From positions 1,240,001-1,304,000 of the forward strand of contig JANFAH010000008.1 of assembly GCA_024663395.1 (NCBI GenBank): a DNA stretch of 64,000 nucleotides, given 5' to 3'. Positions 35,200 to 46,977 of the stretch are shown piece by piece. Below the pieces are notes generated by a model. It worked only from the letters and a program-made list of their open reading frames with translations, was not told where the DNA came from and ran no database searches. Source of the DNA: Pisolithus tinctorius. Lineage: Eukaryota; Basidiomycota; Agaricomycetes; Boletales; Pisolithaceae. The position numbers and the translations under genes were made by a program. How positions within the stretch are numbered: the stretch's first letter is position 1; the number at the start of each line of letters is the position of its first letter.

Positions 35200-36409
35200 C
35201 TCATCCTCCAGATATGCTGCGGTCTCAGATCTATCAAAAGGGACATCATTGAAGAAAAGATGGAAGGAATTACCACTCCGTCCGCATATTGAGGACCACT
35301 AATTACAAGTCAGTAAAAGATGGCAAGCCTTATAATTGACCGAATTGACCATCGTTAGGTAGTAGGAAAGCAGTGTACGTTGCAAGGGTAGTTGATGGTT
35401 CAGACACTTACGCACCATGTTCGTCTAGTGGCCTACTAATAAGCAATTCTCCCAACGGGAGCATGGATAACGCATGGCGTGGGCAAGGCATCGGTGTTCT
35501 TCCTAGTTTCAATTACATACTTATTACTTTTGTGCGCGCTACTTCCCCCATTCATATTAGCGCTTTGCGTCGACCTATCACCTTACTAGATTCCCCCTTG
35601 CTGTCGCGCGGACCGCGGAGTACTACTTGTGTTTAGGCCTGTTATCCCATTCTATCTAATGTTAAGGCGTGACAATGGCGTCGTTGCTATATCGGTGGGC
35701 AGCAGTTGAAAATCCAAGATCGTTAGGGGAAGAGCAGTGGCTGTTGGCATTGGGCAACCGTCAAAAAGATGTGCGAATGATGCGACTGACATGACTAGGT
35801 CCTTTCCAAAATTGGTGTCGAATTTGTGTCCTTTTGCATTCGCTTTACTCGTTCTCAAGCTAAGTCCATGTCAGCGGCGGTCGAAGGAGCCATGTATCCA
35901 TGCGAAACACTGCGAGCGCAAACCATACTCTTGTGTGTAGTTGAAGAAACCGTCTTGGGTCACTGGCTTGAATAATGTCAGACCCTGTGGCAGTGTTGCC
36001 CTTCATACACTGGGCAAGACGCCACGCCTCTCACATGAGGCGACGAACAAGACCTGTCATCCGGGGATCGGATGCGCGAGGTTACGGACTGTACATACGC
36101 GGAGCGCTGAAGGTGCACTCTGAGGCAACGTAATGTTCAGGATCACCGATATGAAAGCTAGAGGTGACCAGCAGACTGAGTGGCAGCCTCAGGTTTGCGC
36201 AAAGCGCCCAGCTGTGGAGCGTGGCTACATGTGAACCTTTGCATCTCCAGCACCCAACATGCCAAATTCGTGCCACGGCATTCACACACCCACACCTTTG
36301 TGGTCGGGAAATAATTTGGCGTTGCTAATAGCCGAACCGCCGCAATCGATAGGTGCGTAGTCGCAAGCTTGTGTCGGATCATAAGCATCAGCAAACGCGG
36401 ACAAATCTA
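35200..36409. other. No gene seen (1.2 kb), contains dispersed 50-bp repeat copy 2
   Basis: No coding region is recognised. Positions 35697-35745 repeat the sequence at 21765-21815. Confidence 0.45.
35697..35745 (-). repeat. Dispersed 50-bp sequence, copy 2
   Basis: It matches 21765-21815 with a handful of substitutions. It lies about 500 bp upstream of the GTPase C start. Confidence 0.5.
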
Positions 36410-36665
36410 GTAGGGCCCGGCAGAGTCCGGCGCGGCTTGCAAGGCCTAGCAAGGCTCACAACAGCTAGCTAGGGGACGGCGCGTTCCTGATAGGCCTAGC
36501 AAGAGCAGCCAGGAGCTTGCTGGATGCCACTAGATGCAGGTGTGATATTGCGGGGTCTAGCTAGGCGACGACAGTATCTTGCAAGGCCTAGTTAGGCAAT
36601 GACGGAGGGTTGCTAGTCCTAGCAAGGAGATGGGAGGCGCTGGCAAAACCTAGCTAGACTTGCTA
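36410..36665. repeat. Cluster of CCTAGCWAGG-type short palindromic motifs
   Basis: At least seven variants of a CTAG-centred motif (GGCCTAGCAAGG, AGCTAGCTAGGG, TCTAGCTAGGCG, GGCCTAGTTAGG, ACCTAGCTAGAC and others) lie within about 250 bp at the left edge of the transposon island. They may be a subterminal array of an element or a simple local repeat. The motif is not seen elsewhere in the window. Confidence 0.5.
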
Positions 36666-36699
36666 TTAGACTCTTGCAAATATCATAGCATTGTCACCT

Positions 36700-39600
36700 T
36701 GTTTACAAGGTCACTCCAGCCCGAAATTGAGATGCTTTTTTCGACATCTGCGCGCGTGCCTCTCCAACAACTCCATGCGGGAAATGCCACCAGCCACTTT
36801 GGCAGTGCAGGACACTTAAGGAAATAAACTGTATTCTACGGATGCTCATGAACCAGCATGTAATCATCTGTATACACTCCCAGAGGACTTTGTCAGTTGC
36901 CACCACCATTTTGTGTTGATGTCCAATTTCTCCAAACATTCGTCCTCTCTCCGCAAGTATTCACTTGGGTGCTGTGTGAAAAGTTGTACATCAAAGTCTC
37001 TTAGCAGGCAGATTGTCTCATGACCTCGGCTACGAGACAGCGCCACATATATGTTGAATGGGGTTATTTGTCCTGTGGGTGGTGTGCCAATGTCCATGAT
37101 GCAGTGTTTGAGAGTTTGCACTTGGGTGCGATAATCTGTGAAAGCATATGCAGGTGTTATGGGCAACTGTACTTGTGAGATCGTGAATCTTTTCCCCCCA
37201 GCTGTCGTGATGGAGAACATTCTACAGATAGGTGTCACCAGCAGCACTCCACTGCCTAGCCCCAGCAGTGTACCGGCTTTGGTACATTTCATTTGCATGA
37301 GCACATACAGTGGTGGATATTGCAGCTGAATGACCTTGTCAGTTGACCCCTCGACACTCTCCCTCGAGTCAAGGACAATGTCAACCACCTGACCTCATGC
37401 ACCATTTGCCATGTCAAGATCTGTTGCAATGTTGAAAGTCACCATCACCTCCATGCCAATTGTCAGCTCCACTTCATCTGACAACCCACCACATTCTAGT
37501 CGATTCTGACTGCAGCCACCTTTGGAGTTCACAGCCACTGCAAATTTTTCTGGTAACGTGAGAGCCCATCCCCCTATAGTGTCAGAAGCAGGACAAATGA
37601 TCAGAGATAAACTCCCCATCACCACACATTCCTTCACCATCTTCAAATTCCAATGCATACGGATGGTGTGGCGCGGTGTCACCAAGACTGCATCTTTCCA
37701 AGGCAATGAACTGAAGTCAGTTGGTGGACATGTAGGATTCTGCAGCACAAGCGCGTGCAGCATATTTATGTGATGTTCATTGCAGCTTCCATTGCAGACA
37801 TGTTGCAGGAGATCCACCCACTTGGCATCAGTCACTCTCACCTGGCTCTTCAGGTGCACGACAACATCAAACTCTTCATAGATATGACGTCCCAGAACTT
37901 CTTCCTCCATATCTTTTTCCACATTGCATGGCCAGAATAAAGGCACTGACATCTTTGTAGCCACAGGTGGAAATTGATGAAAGTCTCTGACAAGGATCAT
38001 GTTCAGCCCACCAAAAGGTAGGTCCATCAACTTGTCACCTGTGCCGGTGCATGCACAGCAAATGATGTGAGATAACTTGGCCAAAAAAGGTCGAGAGACC
38101 ATGGACATCTCGTCAATGATAAGATAGTGTTTGTCGTGCCAGTATTCTTCCAATCTTTTCATCATTTGTGCTGATTGCTTCCCTCCTTTCAGTGGGATCG
38201 TGCCTGACACAGCATCATCAGTGTCCCATCAACCTGTCTGCAAAAGCGCGTTGGACTGTGAGTGACGTTACCTATGTTATGCAATGTTTTGCCATCAATC
38301 ACCGATGCTGCAATCCCTGTGTATGCAGCCTTCACAAGGATTCATTCAATACCTCTCCGAATGAAATTCTCAGTGATCGTTTGAATAGTCTTTGACTTCC
38401 CCACACCACCCTCGCCTGGTATGATCATGCATAGCTGATCGGGACACCTGCCTGCCATCAATTGCTGTAAGTGCCAATCGATGATATCATATGCTTGCCG
38501 CTGATCCTCTAACAAGTCCTTGACATCACTGGCTTCGAGTGTGTCTTCAACACCTGCCACTTGTGCAAACATGTATGCTCCACCTGCATCTCCCAGTGTC
38601 ATGCCATCATTATCGACAATGCTGCCATGGTCCATATCCTCCTCTGTCAGATGAAACGCCGGTCCCTGACTTTTGGGACCACAATTAACCATAGCCTGCA
38701 TGGCGTTCATCCAGTGGTCAAGTTGAAGTGCATCCTTTCCTATGGCCACTCAGTATGAATAATTTGTTGATGCTGGCATCTTTTCACTTGCAGAGAAGAT
38801 ACCACACTGTAGTCCTATAGCAATGGCTTCTTTGGTGTGTGCCTGTTCTCAAGCCGACAGTTGCTTGTGTTTGAAAATCACGAGATCCGCCTCAGAAAGT
38901 GTCCCAGTCCAGTCGTCGGTGCCAGTTTCATTGTCAACGGTATCATCCCAAAGGTCTGTGATTTGACGATCCAGCTCCTGCCCTTGGGGTTGTGCCGCTT
39001 CTCCCACCACTGATGACAATTCACAGGCTGTTTTAGAGTTGTAATAGTACTGCAATCCGGCCAGCACATGTGTCACCCAGGGTTCACTTGAAGCCTCCAT
39101 GCATTCAAAGGCATTGCACCATTCTTCATTGCTGCTTTTCAGATTGCCAGCTGATCTCTATGGTTTTAACAGTGCCAACATACATGCGCAGTAGAAATTG
39201 TTCGTGCTGCTGTCATCCTGTCATGGCAGCCATGGCCCCACAATTTGTGGGAGGGTATTGTGTCCTTTGGCATGAGAAACACACCAGTGTGTCTGTGTCT
39301 TTGGATGATCACCTTGATATGCTGAGTGCATGTGTGCTGGACGACCCCTCATGCGAGTCGTTGGCTGATTTGGTGCTTTGTTGCTGACCGTGTATTGTTC
39401 CTCCCATGTGTCACAGACAAATGCCAAAAGCAAGAGGTCCTCCAATTCTGTGCCTCGTTGCAAATAATCCTGCATTTGAGTGCAGGTGTATAGCCCCCCT
39501 TTGCAGCTGCACAGTAAGGTCACCATGTCGTTGTTGTCATCTCCATCTGCGCGCTCCACCTCCTGTCCATTAGTGTGGGTGGAATATCTGATGGCACATG

Positions 39601-42600
39601 ACTGTGAGCATGGAACCGATCATGAATGTTGTCATACCTCACCTGTCTGTTGACCCTACAGAGAACTCGGGATACATACTCTTTATCGTGCTGAAGAATG
39701 GCCCTGTGTACAGTGCTGCATAATTATGTGACATGAACATGTCACCGTATCCCATCAGGTACGACATCACCTGCAGGCCTGAGAGTTCTGCCTCACAGTT
39801 GATAATGTTGATACAGCAGTATAGCAAGAGCCAGTTTCTTTCATGTACATTGTCATACTTCAGATTGTCTACATGATATGGCAATGCAGATGCCATCAAA
39901 GCTGAAAGGTTATGACTCTTCTTCTGCTTCTTCGTGGCATATGCTGTGATATAAAAGGTGACATCTTTAGTATCTGTGCCGTTCATGTTGATCTTGAGGT
40001 CGTTATTGCAGCACAGGGTCGTTAGCAACGATGGGCAGTATGCATTTATATAGCCCTGGCTCCGTCGAGGTCCCCAATTGCCTTGGTCATCGACAAAGTC
40101 ATTGTCACTCAATGGCCATGGAGCCCTTCTCTTGCAAACCAAACCCTCACGCTGCACCCGCAGACATGTTGCCCTCGTACATGTATGCAGTTGCTGTGAC
40201 CTCACCAATTGACATTCAAGTTTGTGATTTTTCTGTAGCCATCCTGTGGTGCGTGGGTCTACTGGCCATGAATATGCGAGTTGTGAATCTCTTGCCATGT
40301 TTTTTAGATCATGTTCTGTGAGGTCATCCAAATGAGCTCGAATATTCACTTGAATATACTTTTGGATGGCCTTGCGAAAAGTCTCTTGCTGCAACAATGC
40401 CTGCATCTCATTCGTGTTTGGGGTGTTCTCGAGCCACAGTAACATGTGCATGTGCAGCGACCCTCTACCCTGAGCCTCAACCACTCCAAAGTACCCTGCC
40501 ACATGTCCAAGTACACCCACATTAGACTTGGTGCAATTCCCTGTATTAACGATGCCGAATAGAGTTTCCAAAACGGCCTCAATAATGAAATGAAAGTAGT
40601 GCACTGCAGCATAAGGATTGAGCGCAATATTCTCTGCTCATTGATTACTATTAGGTCCTAATTGAGTGTCAAAGTTGTCCAAATCTATCTCTTGCCCTGC
40701 AAAGATCTGTGCAATTGGATCATGAATATCGACAGGATTGATTGTCAACCAAAGTGAGGGGCCTCTGAGTACTAGACATGTCCCCCATATCATACTTTGA
40801 TAGTTTGCACACGTGTTATCAGATCCAAGCATGCGACCGTTGGCTGCCATCACATGATGGCACAGTGCCCATACTTGGGCATTACTAATTGGCTCATGGC
40901 ATGCCTCCTCCACTGCTGCCTTCTTGAGGTCTGCCTCTGTGATGGATGACAATGCCAAAGTGTCGTGTTCAAAGTCCTTTCGCCTCATTTGAAGACATGC
41001 AGATCGCATCATCTCCCGCTTTTGCATAAGTGCAAAGATGACAAATGGAAAGCTGTGGTGCATGGCGAACTGATGATCATGATACTGCAGAGCCCATTTA
41101 CAATGTTCATGCAGACTGATTTTGACAGGACGTTCAGCCTCGATGGCACCCCTCTCATAAGGGAAGAGCACTGGGAATGCTGCGCCAAGTGGGTTGCACA
41201 TCATGCCTGAATTGGGCATCAGCACAAAGTCATTGATGGGCATATGCCCATGCCACATGACATATCCACCTTTGTGCATGTTGTCGCTGATATTTGCTAG
41301 AGCCAGGGCCATCAACTCTGATGGCAACACCTTGGTCTGTTCAATGTCAGCTACACTGAGGACATGTAAGGGGATCACATCGCCATGATCTGTGATCATT
41401 GGTGAGCCATTGTTCAACGCCTTCACTGCATTCCTGACATACCATCACTAGCAACATCCAGATTGCCTTCGTTTTGATGGCCAGCTTCACCACTCTGCTC
41501 TGGTGGCATTGGGATATCGTTGGCAGCCTCAATTCCTGCTGGGTTGCACATGTGATCATGAGTTGTAAGTTTCTGATTCTCATTTGATGTCTTACCATCA
41601 TCCTGCACATCCTCATTCATTGTGTATCCTTCCCTTTCCCACACAGCCAAGTCTTCGTTTTCCTCATAACAGACCATCGCCTCTATCTCTACTGGTATAC
41701 CATCAAGTGGTAGGCTTTGCATGCATTCAGGACATATCATGATGTCCCAGTAATTCTTGTTGTTCTCCTGCAGCCATTTCAGCGCATCAAAGACGACTAC
41801 ACGTTGTACTCAAAATGTGCATGACAGCCAATCTGTGGGGAGATATTTGGTGCCAACAAATGTTATTGCCAGGACACTGCTCAACATTTCCACTGTCTGC
41901 AGCATCAATTGACCTTCAAGCATGTCCACTACCACCACCATGTTGATTTCATATAACGTCACATTCCCTGCCATGGCTCGTTGCAAGTGATGCGGATTTT
42001 GAGAATGTCCACCATCTCTGGGATATAACTTGAAAACATAACAGCGTGGGTAGTGCCACATGACTAGCAAGGACTTGACAAAGTTCAGCATGCCCAGGGT
42101 CAACGGTATGTCGCCTATCCACAGGTTATTGTTGAGTGCATATTTAGGCATGCAGTCCACTCGCACACATTCATGGCATACCCAGCCTTTGCCTTCCTTG
42201 TTTATATGTGTTCCTTCTATCAGAAGGCCGTCCCACAGCCTGTGTGCCACATGTGGTTCAGCTGGGGTCAAATGTCATTGAATATTTTGTATATCTCTGA
42301 TGACCTCAATGTTGCCTGCTGTAAGTGTCAGTGGTTATTGGAAAGATTTCAATTCCTTGCATACCTTCTTTTCGCCATAACTCCCACGCACAGATGACAC
42401 ATACAGCAGATGCTACAGTGTCATTATTTGTCACATCTATGAATGCTGCTATACACTGCTCTCTTTGTTCATCAGTGGGCACTTGCATATACTCCGCCCA
42501 TGGTTGGGCAGTGCCCTGTTCATGTTCACCACCACATTCATTGGCAGTCATGCTCTCTGCTTGGCCTGCCCGTTTGCAACGCCATCGGTCTTGTCAATTC

Positions 42601-42800
42601 TCTTTCACTTTATGTTTGCGACTTGCACTGGCCTCTTGCTTAGCACTGGCCACCTCACGGATCACTTCCTGCAGATTCTGTGGCAAGCGATGTACTGCTG
42701 GCTGCAATTGCGCCCATGTTCGCAAGGATTTGGAGAGTGTCCCTGTGGGAAGAGTGTCAAACAATTCCTGCCATGTTAACGGTGCCCAGAAGTCGGTCAT
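36700..42800 (-). mobile_element. Helitron, degraded autonomous copy
   Basis: The minus-strand coding blocks appear in the Helitron order: N-terminal region with a YALNNNLWIGDIP block (about 42150), a Helitron-like N-domain, the Rep/HUH domain, then a PIF1-type helicase ending near 36864. Termini (5' TC, 3' CTRR with hairpin) were not found. The reading frame is broken several times. The total length fits an autonomous fungal Helitron of about 6 kb. Confidence 0.8.
36864..42271 (-). pseudogene. Helitron Rep-helicase, inactivated
   Basis: Rep domain with the two-His motif GRGSLHMHMLLWLE near 40440 and the tyrosine-bearing FYITAYATKKQKK block near 39930. The helicase carries Walker A GEGGVGKSKTIQ near 38405, Walker B YLIIDEMSMVS near 38110 and a C-terminal YVALSRSRG block near 37040. 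In-frame stops occur after NSNQ near 40640 and after DLDMANGA near 37395. Both are TGA where CGA (Arg) fits the conserved protein, and the frame continues beyond each. The region 38750-39640 is shifted and fragmented. It cannot make a full protein. Rolling-circle transposition was the ancestral role. Confidence 0.8.
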
Positions 42801-43030
42801 CCTTGAGCCAAGGTTGGCTTGTGCATCACGTGTTTCATCAACTCTCCTGCCACACCCCTTTCTGTGCCACCTCCTTGATGGTCACCCCCTCAAGGTCACC
42901 CCTATCACATGTCACTTAAATGCATGTGATGTTCTGGAGATGGCCACAAACTACTTCATCCCCAGACAAATCCTCTACAAGCATGTTGCCATTGATTGCC
43001 ATTGATTCCTTGACAACCAGTAACATCAAT

Positions 43031-44120
43031 ATGTCGCTCCTCACAGGTACTGATCTGTCTGAGAGCAGAGTGGCCAGCGAGGCACCAGTGTCATCTTCCT
43101 CTGTGGTGGAGAATCTCAAGGATAGTACTGTTGCTATTTACACTGCCTTGCCGAATTTGGTGGCCCATGCTGAGTTCTTCTTCAGCAGGGCCACAGGCGA
43201 CGTCACTGTGCTGAAAGACGGCACAGATGATGTCATGGAGTTGGTTCTTAGTGGCATGTTTGAAATTGACTGTCAAGGTTTCTTTATGAGCCCAGAGGGT
43301 GGTTACACTGCCAAGAATGCATTCGGCTGTGATTTTGTCGAAACAAAGCTCACCTGTAACCTTCTCACGGTGCAATGTGACTCTGTTTACAGTAGTACCC
43401 AACAAGACTTTGTGTCGATCATCTCCAATATCAGGGCCTTGGAGAAGCTCATGCCCATGAAAAAAGGAGAGACTTTGCTTTCATGCATCCGTGAAAGCCG
43501 TGGTCAGCCATGTATTCGACTCAGCCATGCTTTATTCAATGTAGGTCTGCATGGCGGCATATCTTCCTGGTCTGACTGATCGCCATGCCCTCTGGTTCCA
43601 CATAGAAAAAAGACGACCAGGACGATCTCGAGAGTATGTCCTGCAACGGTATGTATTTCCATGTCCTTGATGCTCCAGCTCTTCTCATGACTGCGATTCA
43701 GAAATGGCAACAGCCGAGTGGCCTGTTCAAGAGATTTTGAAGGACACCCTCATCTGGGCAGCATCTACTCACTACATTTCGCCATTGCCTGCCTTCGACA
43801 TTGATGGCATAGCCATCGAGCCAGTTGACTACCACCGCCTGTTATGTGGTGCTATTGTTCAGGTCCACTTTGCTATTTTACACTTCTTTATCAAAGGTGA
43901 TAGGAAGTCAGTGTTTACTACTGCTGCTCGTGAGATCTGTGTGCTGCGTGCTCCACTCCAAGTACCTGTTAACCCCCTCAAATGCATGCGCCTGAGCAAT
44001 GAGAGCTCTGCTACTGGTAACAAGAAGTCCTGCACAGTGAGGGAGCCCCACAACTGCAATGATGATTTCTCATGTTTCTTGCAGATGACTCCCAGTTGTA
44101 ATCGGCCTGGTGGTCTTTGA
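43031..44120 (+). CDS. Unrecognised spliced gene inside the transposon island
   Basis: The first exon runs from ATG 43031 to about 43541 (donor GTAGGT). A short exon of about 41 bp starts after CATAG near 43604 and encodes KKDDQDDLESMSCN. The next exon starts near 43701 (frame beginning EMATAEWPVQ) and is open to a stop at 44118-44120, with possible further introns near 43970-44090. The protein is about 310-340 residues, acidic then mixed, with EFFFSRATGDVTVLKDGTDD and LCGAIVQVHFAILHFFIKGD blocks. No domain is recognised. Intact splice-linked frames contrast with the adjacent decayed Helitron. It could be Helitron cargo, a host gene, or another element's gene. Confidence 0.45.
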
Positions 44121-44371
44121 AGTCACTCCGGACTTCCAATGGGTGACATGGGCTTAAGTACATCATGTAAATTAATGTTATCCATGAGATCTGTGACTGT
44201 CACTTTAAGTGGTGTTGGTGTAACGCTTCCGCTTCTCTTGGTCATTGATGTGTGCATATTGTTACGATGAGAACATCGGGGTTTCAGATGAGCACTTGCA
44301 CTGATTGTAAGTATCATCACTGTCACTTGTGTGCTCTGCATGGTGATTTCTGCCACCATGGGACATGATGG

Positions 44372-46208
44372 TGTCACACACCAAAGGTATTGTGGACATG
44401 GTTACAGCTGACTCTGCCTAACTCGTCAACGAGTTGCACACAATGCCCAAGCATGCAGATGAAGACTAAAGGCCTCATGTGTAGAAAGACTGTTGGACAT
44501 TAACAGTCATCCTTTGCACAAGAACGAGTCATCAGTGCTAAAGAGAAAAGAGGAAGCGAGTTAAGCACACGTTAAAGGTTTTTAGTGCCCATGTACGGCA
44601 TTCTGGTTTTCATCATATCTCCACCATTTCCAAAGATATCAACTCAGTTCACATGCTCACTTAAGGTGCTCAGCCCCACAATTCTTCCTTCCAAGTTTGG
44701 AGAGGATCCTCACACCCTGCACGTTTCTACAGCACTCCATCCATCAGATGCTCATTTCGCTAAGTCCATCAATCATGGCCACCTCTTCATCGATCATCTC
44801 GCTTGTCTCATTTTCCAGAGACAATGGCTACATATATCTGCCAGGTGTTCCCACCAGCTTCCGTCCTGAAGCCCCTGGTTCATCCCATCATTGTCAGCCC
44901 TGTCTTGTCCCATGCAGCTTGGTCAGCATGTTCTCCTTGTCAGTATGACTTCCAGAAGGACATTCTTTGGTCGCCTCAGGTCTGTCACTCAGCTAGAAAG
45001 GTCTTATGTGGTCATTTCAGTCTCCCCAGTTGATGAAGCATATGGATTGTTCCTCCCTGCTCCCTGCACCATCTTTGTTCCAGTCTCATCCATCATTCTT
45101 CCCACATTGTGACAGCTGCAGTATAATCTACTGTCCTCCAGCCTCCCTGATCACATTCATGACAAGTATGACATGCATCTTGCCTTCTTACTGCAGGATC
45201 CAGCAGAAGATGTCCCCCCTTCTCCTCCTCCTCCATCAGAGCCCTGCCCATGAAGTTTTTGTTAACTTCACTGAGAGGATGGAAGGGTGGGAGATGCGAT
45301 CGCATATGCTCTCATTTCCCCACAGACCCCCAATGCCCTAGCCCCCTTTGACACCTGACTCATGCCCTTCAATTCTGGAATTAATACTTCCCTGTCTGGA
45401 AACACCGTCCATCTGTCATGCTGTCTTTGGGTCTAGAGATGTCTCTGCTGAGATCTAACTTGCATCACCACCCCCTAATGTGATATCAGTGTGCTTACTC
45501 AGTTTCTGATTCTGTTTGACTCATTTTGTGATATTTTGACTATCCCTGACTCATTCATTGCCAATACTTACCAATCCTCTTTGCTTGCTTACTTTTCATT
45601 TCTTGCTTACTCATCATGATTACTCAGTCCTTACTCATTACTTACCAAGTGTTTGTGCCTTGTTTGTCACAAGCTGTGCTCCCCCCACAGTATATAAACC
45701 CCCATGTACTTAGCTACCAAGAATCAATCCAGAAGTCAGCTCAGCTCAGCATATCTTGTTGTCGACAGTTGAGGCTCATTCAGAAGAGTCTATCTGTCTT
45801 CATTTATATCATTGGTAGTTGAGGCTCCATCAAGGGTCTATCTACCTCTATTCATCATCAGCAGTATCATCAGTGCTTAGTCAGCAACCTCTTGTTTAGT
45901 CATCCATCCACTCCTGTGTAACTCGTCATTGACTTGTGCCAGGAGCACGTCTTATCAAAGTCCTTCATCCCAAGTCCTTTTGGCTGAACACCTTCACTCT
46001 GTTCAGCATCCCCCATCCAATCATCACTTGCTTGTCTACTCCTGTGTAACTCGTCATTGACTTGCACTAGGAGCACCTGCCATTGAAGTTTCCCCCTCTT
46101 AGGTTTCTGCACTCCAGGTTCCATGGAGGCACACCACCACTCACTCTACATTTGTCTTTTGTGTTGGTTTTGGTTGGTTTTCACCACCTTTCCACACTTT
46201 GACTCACA
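44372..46208 (+). mobile_element. Solo-like LTR of the young Gypsy family, old and CpG-depleted
   Basis: It starts TGTCACACACC and ends GACTCACA, and is homologous over its length to the LTRs at 46978-48839 and 56626-58487 but in the opposite orientation. A TATATAAA box lies at 45691-45698. Many sites that are CG in the young LTRs are CA or TG here. Flanks (ATGG left, CTGG right) show no clear target duplication, and the sequence on the left is not the continuation of the integrase on the right. Confidence 0.8.
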
Positions 46209-46977
46209 CTGGTCTTGCATGGCCTGTGCTCAGGCTAAGGTTCCCTGCCATCAGCCTTATGGCCTCCTCAAGCAACTCCCAGTGCCAGAGAAGCCATGGA
46301 ACTCCATCTCTATGGATTTCATCAAGCAGCTTCTGGCCTCATCCAGCTTCACGGCCATCCTCATTGTAGTTGACCAGCTTTCCAAGCAGGCCATATTCAT
46401 CCCCACCCATGACACCATAACAGCCCCAGAACTCGCCAAACTGTTCCTACTCCATGTCTTTTCTAAGCATGGAGTGCTGGCCCATGTAATCTCAGACCGA
46501 GGCTCAGAGTTCATCTCCCACTTCTTCCAGTCACTCAGTAAGGCCCTAGATATGTGCTTACATTTCACCTCAGGATACCACCCCAAAGGTGATGGCCAGA
46601 CCGAGAGGACCAACCAAACTCTTGAGCAATACCTCCGAGTATACTGCAACTACCAGCAGGATAATTGGGCCGACCTACTACCCCTGGCCAAGTTTGCTTA
46701 CAACAATGCCCCTAGCACTACTACTGGTGTTTCACCCTTTTTCACTAATAAGGGCTACCATCCCAACATCTCAGTATACCCTGAGCATGATCTTACCTCC
46801 ACTCGGGCTCGTGATTATGCAGTCGATCTAGATGCACTGCACCAATACCTACATGAGGAGATGACCCTCACACAACAATGCTACCAAGGACTGGCCAATG
46901 CTAAATGCATGCTGGCCCCAGACTTCAAGGTTGGTGACCAGGTGTATGTCAAAGCTAAATACTTCTGGTCAACCCGG
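46209..46977 (+). pseudogene. Chromodomain Gypsy polyprotein, integrase part (left piece)
   Basis: Integrase of a Tf1-type/chromoviral Ty3-Gypsy element. It shows the CMAC half of the zinc-binding site, first Asp in SISMDFIKQL, second Asp in VISDRGSEF and Glu in GDGQTERTNQTLEQYL. The frame continues in the right piece at 58492: ACC CGG joins CCT TCC exactly when the inserted element and one CCGG copy are removed. The 5' portion (gag, protease, RT, RNase H) is missing, cut off by the LTR at 44372-46208. Confidence 0.85.
46974..46977 (+). repeat. Target site duplication CCGG, left copy
   Basis: CCGG directly precedes the left LTR and is repeated at 58488-58491 after the right LTR. Removing one copy restores the integrase reading frame. 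Confidence 0.8.

Noticed and set aside
42920..43579. Minus-strand frame at 43091-43405 as part of the Helitron
   Set aside because: The plus-strand frame is longer, splice-linked and protein-like; the minus frame is its shadow.
44585..45341. Plus-strand short frames as genes
   Set aside because: They lie inside the old LTR and are frameshifted remnants of the U3 ORF seen in the young LTRs.
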